This document shows, piece by piece, positions 1 through 15,050 of a stretch of 64,000 bases of DNA. Below the pieces are notes generated by a model. The model was not told the origin of the DNA and made no database searches. It saw nothing but the letters and a program-made list of their open reading frames with translations. The stretch is from the NCBI GenBank assembly GCA_030407085.1, contig JAQOWT010000028.1, forward strand, positions 1 to 64,000. The letters are read 5' to 3'. This DNA is from Trichopria drosophilae (taxonomy: Eukaryota > Arthropoda > Insecta > Hymenoptera > Diapriidae). Position numbers and translations under genes: made by a program. Each line of letters begins with the position of its first letter. Position 1 is the stretch's first letter.

Positions 1-3000
1 CTTTGAGTAGCTAATTTAATCCTATAAACACTGTAACGGTTTTATTCAAGATCTGCCATTTTTTATTTAAAAATGTTCTAAACAATACCAGCAGCCAGAT
101 GCTAAAATGGACACGCATGGTTGTAGACCTTCGGAAAAAATTGTTTTGTGTAGATAATTTCATACTACAAACACCTGTAAGGGTTTTAGTCAACATCAGC
201 CATAGATTATTTAAAAATGTTATAAACAATACCAGCAGCCAGATGCTAGAATGGACACGCATGGTCGTAGAGCTTCGGAAAGAATTGCTTTCAGTAGCTA
301 ATTTAATCCTGTGAATATCTGCAATGGTTTTATTCAACATCAGCCATTGTTTATTTAAAAATGTTATAAACAATACCAGCAGCCAGATGCTAAAATGGAC
401 ACGCAAGGTCCTAGAGCTTCGGAAAAAATTCCTTTGAGTAGCTAATTTAATCCTATAAACACCTGTAAGGGTTTTAGTCAACATCAGCCATTGTTTATTT
501 AAAAATGTTATAAACAATGCCAGCAGCCAGATGCTAGAATGGACACGCATGGTCGTAGAGCTTCGGAAAAAATTGCTTTCAGCAGCTAATTTAATCCTGT
601 GAATATCTGTAAGGGTTTTATTCAACATCAGCCATTCTTTATTTAAAAATGTTATAAACAATACCAGCAGCCAGATGCTAAAATGGACACGCATGGTCGT
701 AGAGCTTCGGAAAAAATTGCTTTGTGTAGCTAATTTAATCCTGTGAATATATGTAAGGATTTTATTCAACATCAGCCATTGTTTATTTAAAAATGTTATA
801 AACTATACCAGCAGCCAGATGCTAAAATGGACACGCATGGTCGTAGAGCTTCGGAAAAAATTCTTTTGAGTAGCTAATTTAATCCTATAAACACCTGTAA
901 GGGTTTTAGTCAACATCAGCCATTCTTTATTTAAAAATGTTATAAACAATACCAGCAGCCAGATGCTAAAATGGACACGCATGGTCGTAGAGCTTCGGAA
1001 AAAATAGCTTTGTGTAGCTAATTTAATCCTATAAACACCTGTAAGGGTTTTAGTCAACATCAGCCATAGATTATTTAAAAATGTTATAAACAATACCAGC
1101 AGCCAGATGCAAAAATGGACACGCATGGTTGTAGAGCTTCGGAAAAAATTGCTTCGAGTAGCTAATTTAATCCTGTGAATATCTGTAAGGGTTTTATTCA
1201 ACATCAGCCATTGTTTATTTAAAAATGTTATAAACAATACCAGCAGCCAGATGCTAAAATGGACACGCATGGTCATAGAGCTACGGCAAAAATTCCTTTG
1301 AGTAGCTAATTTAATCCTATAAACACCTGTAAGGGTTTTAGTCAACATCAGCCATTGTTTATTTAAAAATGTTATAAACAATACCAGCAGCCAGATGCTA
1401 GAATGGACACGCATGGTCGTAGAGCTTCGGAAAAAATTGCTTTCAGTAGCTAATTTATTCCTGTGAATATCTGTGAGGGTTTTATTCAACATCAGCCATT
1501 GTTTATTTAAAAATGTTATAAACAATACCAGCAGCCAGATGCTAAAATGGACACGCATGGTCGTAGAGCTTCGGAAAAAATTGCTTTGAGTAGCTAATTT
1601 AATCCTATAAACACCTGTAAGGGTTTTAGTCAACATCAGCCATTGTTTATTTAAAAATGTTATAAACAATACCAGCAGCCAGATGCTAAAATGGACACGC
1701 ATGGTCGTAGAGCTTCGGAAAAAATTGCTTTGAGTAGCTAATTTAATCCTACAAACACCTGTAAGGGTTTTAGTCAACATCAGCCATTGTTTATTTAAAA
1801 ATGTTATAAACAATACCAGCAGTCAGATGCTAAAATGGACACGCATGGTCCGAGAGCTTCGGAAAAAATTGACTCCAGTAGCTAATTTAATCCTGTAAAT
1901 ATCTGTAAGAGTTTTATTCAACATCAGCCATTGTTTATTTAAAAATGTTATAAACAATACCAGCAGCCAGATGCTAAAATGGACACGCAAGGTCCTAGAG
2001 CTTCGGAAAAAATTCCTTTGAGTAGCTAATTTAATCCTATAAACACCTGTAAGGGTTTTAGTCAACATCAGCCATTGTTTATTTAAAAATGTTATAAACA
2101 ATACCAGCAGCCAGATGCTAGAATGGACACGCATGGTCGTAGAGCTTCGGAAAAAATTGCTTTCAGTAGCTAATTTAATCCTGTGAATATCTGTAAGGGT
2201 TTTATTCAACATCAGCCATTGTTTATTTAAAAATGTTATAAACAATACCAGCAGCCAGATGCTAAAATGGACACGCATGGTCGTAGAGCTTCGGAAAAAA
2301 TAGCTTTGTGTAGCTAATTTAATCCTATAAACACCTGTAAGGGTTTTAGTCAACATCAGCCATTGTTTATTTAAAAATGTTATAAACAATACCAGCAGCC
2401 AGATGCTAGAATGGACACGCATGGTTGTAGACCTTCGGAAAAAATTGTTTTGTGTAGCTAATTTAATCCTGTGAATATCTGTAAGGGTTTTATTCAACAT
2501 CAGCCATAGATTATTTAAAAATGTTATAAACAATACCAGCAGCCAGATGCTAAAATGGACACGCATGGTCGTAGAGCTTCGGAAAAAATTGCATTCAGTA
2601 GCTAATTTAATCCTGTGAATATCTGTAAGGGTTTTATTCAACATCAGCCATTGTTTATTTAAAAATGTTATAAACAATACCAGCAGCCAGATGCTAAAAT
2701 GGACACGCATGGTCGTAGAGCTTCGGAAAAAATAGCTTTGTGTAGCTAATTTAATCCTATAAACACCTGTAAGGGTTTTAGTCAACATCAGCCATTGTTT
2801 ATTTAAAAATGTTATAAACAATACCAGCAGCCAGATGCTAGAATGGACACGCATGGTTGTAGACCTTCGGAAAAAATTCCTTTGAGTAGCTAATTTAATC
2901 CTATAAACACCTGTAAGGGTTTTAGTCAACATCAGCCATTGTTTATTTAAAAATGTTATAAACAATACCAGCAGCCAGATGCTAGAATGGACACGCATGG

Positions 3001-6000
3001 TCGTAGAGCTTCGGAAAAAATTGTTTTGTGTAGATAATTTAATCCTACAAACACCTGTAAGGGTTTTAGTCAACATCAGCCATTGTTTATTTAAAAATGT
3101 TATAAACAATACCAGCAGCCAGATGCTAGAATGGACACGCATGGTCGTAGAGCTTCGGAAAGAATTGCTTTCAGTAGCTAATTTAATCCTATGAATATCT
3201 GTAATGGTTTTAGTCAACATCAGCCATTGTTTATTTAAAAATGTTATAAACAATACCAGCAGCCAGATGCTAAAATGGACACGCATGGTCGTAGAGCTTC
3301 GGAAAAAAATTGCTTTGTGTAGCTAATTTAATCCTATAAACACCTGTAAGGGTTTTAGTCAACATCAGCCATTGTTTATTTAAAAATGTTATAAACAATA
3401 CCAGCAGCCAGATGCTAGAATGGACACGCATGGTCGTAGAGCTTCGGAAAAAATTGCTTTGTGTAGCTAATTTAATCCTGTGAATACCTGTAAGGGTTTT
3501 AGTCAACATCAGCCATTGTTTATTTAAAAATGTTATAAACAATACCAGCAGCCAGATGCTAAAATGGACACGCATGGTCGTAGAGCTTCGGAAAAAATTG
3601 CTTTGTGTAGCTAATTTAATCCTATAAACACCTGTAAGGGTTTTAGTCAACATCAGCCATTGTTTATTTAAAAATGTTATAAACAATACCAGCAGCCAGA
3701 TGCTAGAATGGACACGCATGGTTGTAGAGCTTCGGAAAAAATAGCTTTGTGTAGCTAATTTAATCCTATAAACACCTGTAAGGGTTTTAGTCAACATCAG
3801 CCATTGTTTATTTAAAAATGTTATAAACAATACCAGCAGCCAGATGCTAAAATGGACACGCATGGTCGTAGAGCTTCGGAAAAAATTGCTTTCAGTAGCT
3901 AATTTAATCCTGTGAATATCTGTAAGGGTTTTAGTCAACATCAGCCATTGTTTATTTAAAAATGTTATAAACAATACCAGCAGCCAGATGCTAAAATGGA
4001 CACGCATGGTCGTAGAGCTTCGGAAAAAATTGCTTTGAGTAGCTAATTTAATCCTATAAACACCTGTAAGGGTTTTAGTCAACATCAGCCATTGTTTATT
4101 TAAAAATGTTATAAACAATACCAGCAGCCAGATGCTAGAATGGACACGCATGGTTGTAGACCTTCGGAAAAAATTGTTTTGTGTAGCTAATTTCATCCTA
4201 CAAACACCTGTAAGGGTTTTAGTCAACATCAGCCATAGATTATTTAAAAATGTTATAAACAATACCAACAGCCAGATGCTAAAATGGACACGCATGGTCG
4301 TAGAGCTTCGGAAAAAATTGCTTCGAGTAGCTAATTTAATCCTGTGAATATCTGTAAGGGTTTTATTCAACATCAGCCATTGTTTATTTAAAAATGTTAT
4401 AAACAATACCAGCAGCCAGATGCTAAAATGGACACGCAAGGTCCTAGAGCTTCGGAAAAAATTCCTTTGAGTAGCTAATTTAATCCTATAAACACCTGTA
4501 AGGGTTTTAGTCAACATCAGCCATTGTTTATTTAAAAATGTTATAAACAATACCAGCAGCCAGATGCTAGAATGGACACGCATGGTCGTAGAGCTTCGGA
4601 AAAAATTGCTTTGAGTAGCTAATTTAATCCTGTGAATATCTGTAAGGGTTTTATTCAACATCAGCCATTCTTTATTTAAAAATGTTATAAACAATACCAG
4701 CAGCCAGATGCTAAAATGGACACGCATGGTCGTAGAGCTTCGGAAAAAATAGCTCTGTGTAGCTAATTTAATCCTATAAACACCTGTAAGGGTTTTAGTC
4801 AACATCAGCCATTGTTTATTTAAAAATGTTATAAACAATACCAGCAGCCAGATGCTAGAATGGACACGCATGGTTGTAGACCTTCGGAAAAAATTGTTTT
4901 ATGTAGCGAATTTAATCCTACAAACACCTGTAAGGGTTTCAGTCAACATCAGCCATTGATTATTTAAAAATGTTATAAACAATACCAGCAGCCAGATGCT
5001 AAAATGGACACGCATGGTCGTAGAGCTTCGGAAAAAATTGCTTCGAGTAGCTAATTTAATCCTGTGAATATCTGTAAGGGTTTTATTCAACATCAGCCAT
5101 TGTTTATTTAAAAATGTTATAAACAATACCAGCAGCCAGATGCTAAAATGGACACGCAAGGTCCTAGAGCTTCGGAAAAAATTCCTTTCAGTAGCTAATT
5201 TAATCCTATAAACACCTGTAAGGGTTTTAGTCAACATCAGCCATTGTTTATTTAAAAATGTTATAAACAATACCAGCAGCCAGATGCTAGAATGGACACG
5301 CATGGTCGTAGAGCTTCGGAAAAAATTGCTTTCAGTAGATAATTTAATCCTGTGAATATCTGTAAGGGTTTTATTCAACATCAGCCATTGTTTATTTAAA
5401 AATGTTATAAACAATACCAGCAGCCAGATGCTAAAATGGACACGCATGGTCGTAGAGCTTCGGAAAAAATAGCTTTGTGTAGCTAATTTAATCCTATAAA
5501 CACCTGTAAGGGTTTTAGTCAACATCAGCCATTGTTTATTTAAAAATGTTATAAACAATACCAGCAGCCAGATGCTAGAATGGACACGCATGGTTGTAGA
5601 CCTTCGGAAAAAATTGTTTTGTGTAGCTAATTTAATCCTGTGAATATCTGTAAGGGTTTTATTCAACATCAGCCATTGTTTATTTAAAAATGTTATAAAC
5701 AATACCAGCAGCCAGATGCTAAAATGGACACGCATGGTCGTAGAGCTTCGGAAAAAATTGCATTCAGTAGCTAATTTAATCATATAAACATCTGTGAGAG
5801 TTTTATTCAACATCAGCCATTGTTTATTTAAAAATGTTATAAACAATACCAGCAGCCAGATGCTAAAATGGACACGCATGGTCGTAGAGCTTCGGAAAAA
5901 ATAGCTTTGTGTAGCTAATTTAATCCTATAAACACCTGTAAGGGTTTTAGTCAACATCAGCCATTGTTTATTTAAAAATGTTATAAACAATACCAGCAGC

Positions 6001-9000
6001 CAGATGCTAGAATGGACACGCATGGTTGTAGACCTTCGGAAAAAATTCCTTTGAGTAGCTAATTTAATCCTATAAACACCTGTAAGGGTTTTAGTCAACA
6101 TCAGCCACTGTTTATTTAAAAATGTTATAAACAATACCAGCAGCCAGATGCTAGAATGGACACGCATGGTTGTAGACCTTCGGAAAAAATTGTTTTGTGT
6201 AGATAATTTCATACTACAAACACCTGTAAGGGTTTTAGTCAACATCAGCCATAGATTATTTAAAAATGTTATAAACAATACCAGCAGCCAGATGCTAGAA
6301 TGGACACGCATGGTCGTAGAGCTTCGGAAAGAATTGCTTTCAGTAGCTAATTTAATCCTGTGAATATCTGCAATGGTTTTATTCAACATCAGCCATTGTT
6401 TATTTAAAAATGTTATAAACAATACCAGCAGCCAGATGCTAAAATGGACACGCATGGTCGTAGAGCTTCGGAAAAAATAGCTTTGTGTAGCTAATTTAAT
6501 CCTATAAACACCTGTAAGGGTTTTAGTCAACATCAGCCATTGTTTATTTAAAAATGTTATAAACAATACCAGCAGCCAGATGCTAGAATGGACACGCATG
6601 GTTGTAGACCTTCGGAAAAAATTGTTTTGTGTAGCTAATTTCATCCTACAAACACCTGTAAGGGTTTTAGTCAACATCAGCCATAGATTATTTAAAAATG
6701 TTATAAACAATACCAGCAGCCAGATGCTAAAATGGACACGCATGGTCGTAGAGCTTCGGAAAAAATTGCTTCGAGTAGCTAATTTAATCCTGTGAATATC
6801 TGTAAGGGTTTTATTCAACATCAGCCATTGTTTATTTAAAAATGTTATAAACAATACCAGCAGCCAGATGCTAAAATGGACACGCAAGGTCCTAGAGCTT
6901 CGGAAAAAATTCCTTTGAGTAGCTAATTTAATCCTATAAACACCTGTAAGGGTTTTAGTCAACATCAGCCATTGTTTATTTAAAAATGTTATAAACAATG
7001 CCAGCAGCCAGATGCTAGAATGGACACGCATGGTCGTAGAGCTTCGGAAAAAATTGCTTTCAGTAGCTAATTTATTCCTGTGAATATCTCTAAGGGTTTT
7101 ATTCAACATCAGCCATTCTTTATTTAAAAATGTTATAAACAATACCAGCAGCCAGATGCTAAAATGGACACGCATGGTCGTAGAGCTTCGGAAAAAATTC
7201 CTTTGAGTAGCTAATTTAATCCTATAAACACCTGTAAGGGTTTTAGTCAACATCAGCCATTGTTTATTTAAAAATGTTATAAACAATACCAGCAGCCAGA
7301 TGCTAGAATGGACACGCATGGTTGTAGACCTTCGGAAAAAATTGTTTTGTGTAGATAATTTCATACTACAAACACCTGTAAGGGTTTTAGTCAACATCAG
7401 CCATAGATTATTTAAAAATGTTATAAACAATACCAGCAGCCAGATGCTAAAATGGACACGCATGGTCGTAGAGCTTCGGAAAAAATTCCTTTCAGTAGCT
7501 AATTTAATCCTATAAACACCTGTAAGGGTTTTAGTCAACATCAGCCATTGTTTATTTAAAAATGTTATAAACAATACCAGCAGCCAGATGCTAGAATGGA
7601 CACGCATGGTCGTAGAGCTTCGGAAAAAATTGCTTTCAGTAGATAATTTAATCCTGTGAATATCTGTAAGGGTTTTATTCAACATCAGCCATTGTTTATT
7701 TAAAAATGTTATAAACAATACCAGCAGCCAGATGCTAAAATGGACACGCATGGTCGTAGAGCTTCGGAAAAAATAGCTTTGTGTAGCTAATTTAATCCTA
7801 TAAACACCTGTAAGGGTTTTAGTCAACATCAGCCATTGTTTATTTAAAAATGTTATAAACAATACCAGCAGCCAGATGCTAGAATGGACACGCATGGTTG
7901 TAGACCTTCGGAAAAAATTGTTTTGTGTAGCTAATTTAATCCTGTGAATATCTGTAAGGGTTTTATTCAACATCAGCCATTGTTTATTTAAAAATGTTAT
8001 AAACAATACCAGCAGCCAGATGCTAAAATGGACACGCATGGTCGTAGAGCTTCGGAAAAAATTGCATTCAGTAGCTAATTTAATCATATAAACATCTGTG
8101 AGAGTTTTATTCAACATCAGCCATTGTTTATTTAAAAATGTTATAAACAATACCAGCAGCCAGATGCTAGAATGGACACGCATGGTTGTAGACCTTCGGA
8201 AAAAATTGTTTTGTGTAGATAATTTCATACTACAAACACCTGTAAGGGTTTTAGTCAACATCAGCCATAGATTATTTAAAAATGTTATAAACAATACCAG
8301 CAGCCAGATGCTAGAATGGACACGCATGGTCGTAGAGCTTCGGAAAGTATTGCTTTCAGTAGCTAATTGAATCCTGTGAATATCTGCAATGGTTTTATTC
8401 AACATCAGCCATTGTTTATTTAAAAATGTTATAAACAATACCAGCAGCCAGATGCTAAAATGGACACACATGGTCGTAGAGCTTCGGAAAAAATAGCTTT
8501 GTGTAGCTAATTTAATCCTATAAACACCTGTAAGGGTTTTAGTCAACATCAGCCATTGTTTATTTAAAAATGTTATAAACAATACCAGCAGCCAGATGCT
8601 AGAATGGACACGCATGGTTGTAGACCTTCGGAAAAAATTGTTTTGTGTAGCTAATTTCATCCTACAAACACCTGTAAGGGTTTTAGTCAACATCAGCCAT
8701 AGATTATTTAAAAATGTTATAAACAATACCAGCAGCCAGATGCTAAAATGGACACGCATGGTCGTAGAGCTTCGGAAAAAATTGCTTCGAGTAGCTAATT
8801 TAATCCTGTGAATATCTGTAAGGGTTTTATTCAACATCAGCCATTGTTTATTTAAAAATGTTATAAACAATACCAGCAGCCAGATGCTAAAATGGACACG
8901 CAAGGTCCTAGAGCTTCGGAAAAAATTCCTTTGAGTAGCTAATTTAATCCTATAAACACCTGTAAGGGTTTTAGTCAACATCAGCCATTGTTTATTTAAA

Positions 9001-12000
9001 AATGTTATAAACAATACCAGCAGCCAGATGCTAGAATGGACACGCATGGTCGTAGAGCTTCGGAAAAAATTGCTTTCAGTAGCTAATTTATTCCTGTGAA
9101 TATCTCTAAGGGTTTTATTCAACATCAGCCATTCTTTATTTAAAAATGTTATAAACAATACCAGCAGCCAGATGCTAAAATGGACACGCATGGTCGTAGA
9201 GCTTCGGAAAAAATAGCTTTGTGTAGCTAATTTAATCCTATAAACACCTGTAAGGGTTTTAGTCAACATCAGCCATAGATTATTTAAAAATGTTATAAAC
9301 AATACCAGCAGCCAGATGCTAAAATGGACACGCATGGTCGTAGAGCTTCGGAAAAAATTGCATTCAGTAGCTAATTTAATCATATAAACATCTGTGAGAG
9401 TTTTATTCAACATCAGCCATTGTTTATTTAAAAATGTTATAAACAATACCAGCAGCCAGATGCTAAAATGGACACGCAAGGTCCTAGAGCTTCGGAAAAA
9501 ATTCCTTTGAGTAACTAATTTAATCCTGTGAATATCTGTAAGGGTTTTATTCAACATCAGCCATTGTTTATTTAAAAATGTTATAAACTATACCAGCAGC
9601 CAGATGCTAAAATGGACACGCAAGGTCCTAGAGCTTCGGAAAAAATTCCTTTGAGTAGCTAATTTAATCCTATAAACACCTGTAAGGGTTTTAGTCAACA
9701 TCAGCCATAGATTATTTAAAAATGTTATAAACAATACCAGCAGCCAGATGCTAAAATGGACACGCAAGGCCCTAGAGCTTCGGAAAAAATTCCTTCGAGT
9801 AGCTAATTTAATCCTGTAAATATCTGTAAGGGTTTTATTCAACATCAGCCATTGTTTATTTAAAAATGTTATAAACAATACCAGCAGCCAGATGCTAAAA
9901 TGGACACGCATGGTCGTAGAGCTTCGGAAAAAATTGCTTCGAGTAGCTAATTTAATCCTGTGAATATCTGTAAGGGTTTTATTCAACATCAGCCATTGTT
10001 TATTTAAAAATGTTATAAACAATACCAGCAGCCAGATGCTAAAATGGACACGCAAGGTCCTAGAGCTTCGGAAAAAATTCCTTTGAGTAGCTAATTTAAT
10101 CCTATAAACACCTGTAAGGGTTTTAGTCAACATCAGCCATTGTTTATTTAAAAATGTTATAAACAATACCAGCAGCCAGATGCTAGAATGGACACGCATG
10201 GTCGTAGAGCTTCGGAAAAAATTGCTTTCAGTAGCTAATTTATTCCTGTGAATATCTCTAAGGGTTTTATTCAACATCAGCCATTCTTTATTTAAAAATG
10301 TTATAAACAATACCAGCAGCCAGATGCTAAAATGGACACGCATGGTCGTAGAGCTTCGGAAAAAATTGCTTCGAGTAGCTAATTTAATCCTGTGAATATC
10401 TGTAAGGGTTTTATTCAACATCAGCCATTGTTTATTTAAAAATGTTATAAACAATACCAGCAGCCAGATGCTAAAATGGACACGCATGGTCGTAGAGCTT
10501 CGGAAAAAATTGTATTATGTAGCGAATTTAATCCTACAAACACCTGTAAGGGTTTCAGTCAACATCAGCCATTGTTTATTTAAAAATGTTATAAACAATA
10601 CCAGCAGCCAGATGCTAGAATGGACACGCATGGTTGTAGACCTTCGGAAAAAATTGTTTTGTGTAGATAATTTCATACTACAAACACCTGTAAGGGTTTT
10701 AGTCAACATCAGCCATAGATTATTTAAAAATGTTATAAACAATACCAGCAGCCAGATGCTAAAATGGACACGCATGGTCGTAGAGCATCGGAAAAAATTG
10801 CTTCGAGTAGCTAATTTAATCCTGTGAATATCTGTAAGGGTTTTATTCAACATCAGCCATTGTTTATTTAAAAATGTTATAAACAATACCAGCAGCCAGA
10901 TGCTAAAATGGACACGCAAGGTCCTAGAGCTTCGGAAAAAATTCCTTTCAGTAGCTAATTTAATCCTATAAACACCTGTAAGGGTTTTAGTCAACATCAG
11001 CCATTGTTTATTTCAAAATGTTATAAACAATACTAGCAGCCAGATGCTAGAATGGACACGCATGGTCGTAGAGCTTCGGAAAAAATTGCTTTCAGTAGAT
11101 AATTTAATCCTGTGAATATCTGTAAGGGTTTTATTCAACATCAGCCATTGTTTATTTAAAAATGTTATAAACAATACCAGCAGCCAGATGCTAAAATGGA
11201 CACGCATGGTCGTAGAGCTTCGGAAAAAATAGCTTTGTGTAGCTAATTTAATCCTATAAACACCTGTAAGGGTTTTAGTCAACATCAGCCATTGTTTATT
11301 TAAAAATGTTATAAACAATACCAGCAGCCAGATGCTAGAATGGACACGCATGGTTGTAGACCTTCGGAAAAAATTGTTTTGTGTAGCTAATTTAATCCTG
11401 TGAATATCTGTAAGGGTTTTATTCAACATCAGCCATTGTTTATTTAAAAATGTTATAAACTATACCAGCAGCCAGATGCTAAAATGACACGCAAGGTCCT
11501 AGAGCTTCGGAAAAAATTCCTTTGAGTAGCTAATTTAATCCTATAAACACCTGTAAGGGTTTTAGTCAACATCAGCCATTGTTTATTTAAAAATGTTATA
11601 AACAATACCAGCAGCCAGATGCTAGAATGGACACGCATGGTTGTAGACCTTCGGAAAAAATTGTTTTGTGTAGATAATTTCATACTACAAACACCTGTAA
11701 GGGTTTTAGTCAACATCAGCCATAGATTATTTAAAAATGTTATAAACAATACCAGCAGCCAGATGCTAGAATGGACACGCATGGTCGTAGAGCTTCGGAA
11801 AGAATTGCTTTCAGTAGCTAATTTAATCCTGTGAATATCTGCAATGGTTTTATTCAACATCAGCCATTGTTTATTTAAAAATGTTATAAACAATACCAGC
11901 AGCCAGATGCTAAAATGGACACACATGGTCGTAGAGCTTCGGAAAAAATAGCTTTGTGTAGCTAATTTAATCCTATAAACACCTGTAAGGGTTTTAGTCA

Positions 12001-15000
12001 ACATCAGCCATTGTTTATTTAAAAATGTTATAAACAATACCAGCAGCCAGATGCTAGAATGGACACGCATGGTTGTAGACCTTCGGAAAAAATTGTTTTG
12101 TGTAGCTAATTTCATCCTACAAACACCTGTAAGGGTTTTAGTCAACATCAGCCATAGATTATTTAAAAATGTTATAAACAATACCAGCAGCCAGATGCAA
12201 AAATGGACACGCATGGTTGTAGAGCTTCGGAAAAAATTGCTTCGAGTAGCTAATTTAATCCTGTGAATATCTGTAAGGGTTTTATTCAACATCAGCCATT
12301 GTTTATTTAAAAATGTTATAAACAATACCAGCAGCCAGATGCTAAAATGGACACGCAAGGTCCTAGAGCTTCGGAAAAAATTCCTTTGAGTAGCTAATTT
12401 AATCCTATAAACACCTGTAAGGGTTTTAGTCAACATCAGCCATTGTTTATTTAAAAATGTTATAAACAATACCAGCAGCCAGATGCTAGAATGGACACGC
12501 ATGGTCGTAGAGCTTCGGAAAAAATTGCTTTCAGTAGATAATTTAATCCTGTGAATATCTGTAAGGGTTTTATTCAACATCAGCCATTGTTTATTTAAAA
12601 ATGTTATAAACAATACCAGCAGCCAGATGCTAAAATGGACACGCAAGGTCCTAGAGCTTCGGAAAAAATTCCTTTGAGTAGCTAATTTAATCCTATAAAC
12701 ACCTGTAAGGGTTTTAGTCAACATCAGCCATTGTTTATTTAAAAATGTTATAAACAATACCAGCAGCCAGATGCTAGAATGGACACGCATGGTTGTAGAC
12801 CTTCGGAAAAAATTGTTTTGTGTAGATAATTTCATACTACAAACACCTGTAAGGGTTTTAGTCAACATCAGCCATAGATTATTTAAAAATGTTATAAACA
12901 ATACCAGCAGCCAGATGCTAGAATGGACACGCATGGTCGTAGAGCTTCGGAAAAAATTGCTTTCAGTAGCTAATTTAATCCTGTGAATATCTGCAATGGT
13001 TTTATTCAACATCAGCCATTGTTTATTTAAAAATGTTATAAACAATACCAGCAGCCAGATGCTAAAATGGACACGCAAGGTCCTAGAGCTTCGGAAAAAA
13101 TTCCTTTCAGTAGCTAATTTAATCCTATAAACACCTGTAAGGGTTTTAGTCAACATCAGCCATTGTTTATTTAAAAATGTTATAAACAATACCAGCAGCC
13201 AGATGCTAGAATGGACACGCATGGTCGTAGAGCTTCGGAAAAAATTGCTTTCAGTAGATAATTTAATCCTGTGAATATCTGTAAGGGTTTTATTCAACAT
13301 CAGCCATTGTTTATTTAAAAATGTTATAAACAATACCAGCAGCCAGATGCTAAAATGGACACGCATGGTCGTAGAGCTTCGGAAAAAATAGCTTTGTGTA
13401 GCTAATTTAATCCTATAAACACCTGTAAGGGTTTTAGTCAACATCAGCCATTGTTTATTTAAAAATGTTATAAACAATACCAGCAGCCAGATGCTAGAAT
13501 GGACACGCATGGTTGTAGACCTTCGGAAAAAATTGTTTTGTGTAGCTAATTTAATCCTGTGAATATCTGTAAGGGTTTTATTCAACATCAGCCATTGTTT
13601 ATTTAAAAATGTTATAAACAATACCAGCAGCCAGATGCTAAAATGGACACGCATGGTCGTAGAGCTTCGGAAAAAATTGCATTCAGTAGCTAATTTAATC
13701 ATATAAACATCTGTGAGAGTTTTATTCAACATCAGCCATTGTTTATTTAAAAATGTTATAAACAATACCAGCAGCCAGATGCTAAAATGGACACGCAAGG
13801 TCCTAGAGCTTCGGAAAAAATTCCTTTGAGTAGCTAATTTAATCCTGTGAATATCTGTAAGGGTTTTATTCAACATCAGCCATTGTTTATTTAAAAATGT
13901 TATAAACTATACCAGCAGCCAGATGCTAAAATGACACGCAAGGTCCTAGAGCTTCGGAAAAAATTCCTTTGAGTAGCTAATTTAATCCTATAAACACCTG
14001 TAAGGGTTTTAGTCAACATCAGCCATTGTTTATTTAAAAATGTTATAAACAATACCAGCAGCCAGATGCTAGAATGGACACGCATGGTTGTAGACCTTCG
14101 GAAAAAATTGTTTTGTGTAGATAATTTCATACTACAAACACCTGTAAGGGTTTTAGTCAACATCAGCCATAGATTATTTAAAAATGTTATAAACAATACC
14201 AGCAGCCAGATGCTAGAATGGACACGCATGGTCGTAGAGCTTCGGAAAGAATTGCTTTCAGTAGCTAATTTAATCCTGTGAATATCTGCAATGGTTTTAT
14301 TCAACATCAGCCATTGTTTATTTAAAAATGTTATAAACAATACCAGCAGCCAGATGCTAAAATGGACACGCAAGGTCCTAGAGCTTCGGAAAAAATTCCT
14401 TTCAGTAGCTAATTTAATCCTATAAACACCTGTAAGGGTTTTAGTCAACATCAGCCATTGTTTATTTAAAAATGTTATAAACAATACCAGCAGCCAGATG
14501 CTAGAATGGACACGCATGGTCGTAGAGCTTCGGAAAAAATTGCTTTCAGTAGATAATTTAATCCTGTGAATATCTGTAAGGGTTTTATTCAACATCAGCC
14601 ATTGTTTATTTAAAAATGTTATAAACAATACCAGCAGCCAGATGCTAAAATGGACACGCATGGTCGTAGAGCTTCGGAAAAAATAGCTTTGTGTAGCTAA
14701 TTTAATCCTATAAACACCTGTAAGGGTTTTAGTCAACATCAGCCATTGTTTATTTAAAAATGTTATAAACAATACCAGCAGCCAGATGCTAAAATGGACA
14801 CGCATGGTCGTAGAGCTTCGGAAAAAATAGCTTTGTGTAGCTAATTTAATCCTATAAACACCTGTAAGGGTTTTAGTCAACATCAGCCATTGTTTATTTA
14901 AAAATGTTATAAACAATACCAGCAGCCAGATGCTAGAATGGACACGCATGGTTGTAGACCTTCGGAAAAAATTGTTTTGTGTAGCTAATTTAATCCTGTG

Positions 15001-15050
15001 AATATCTGTAAGGGTTTTATTCAACATCAGCCATTGTTTATTTAAAAATG

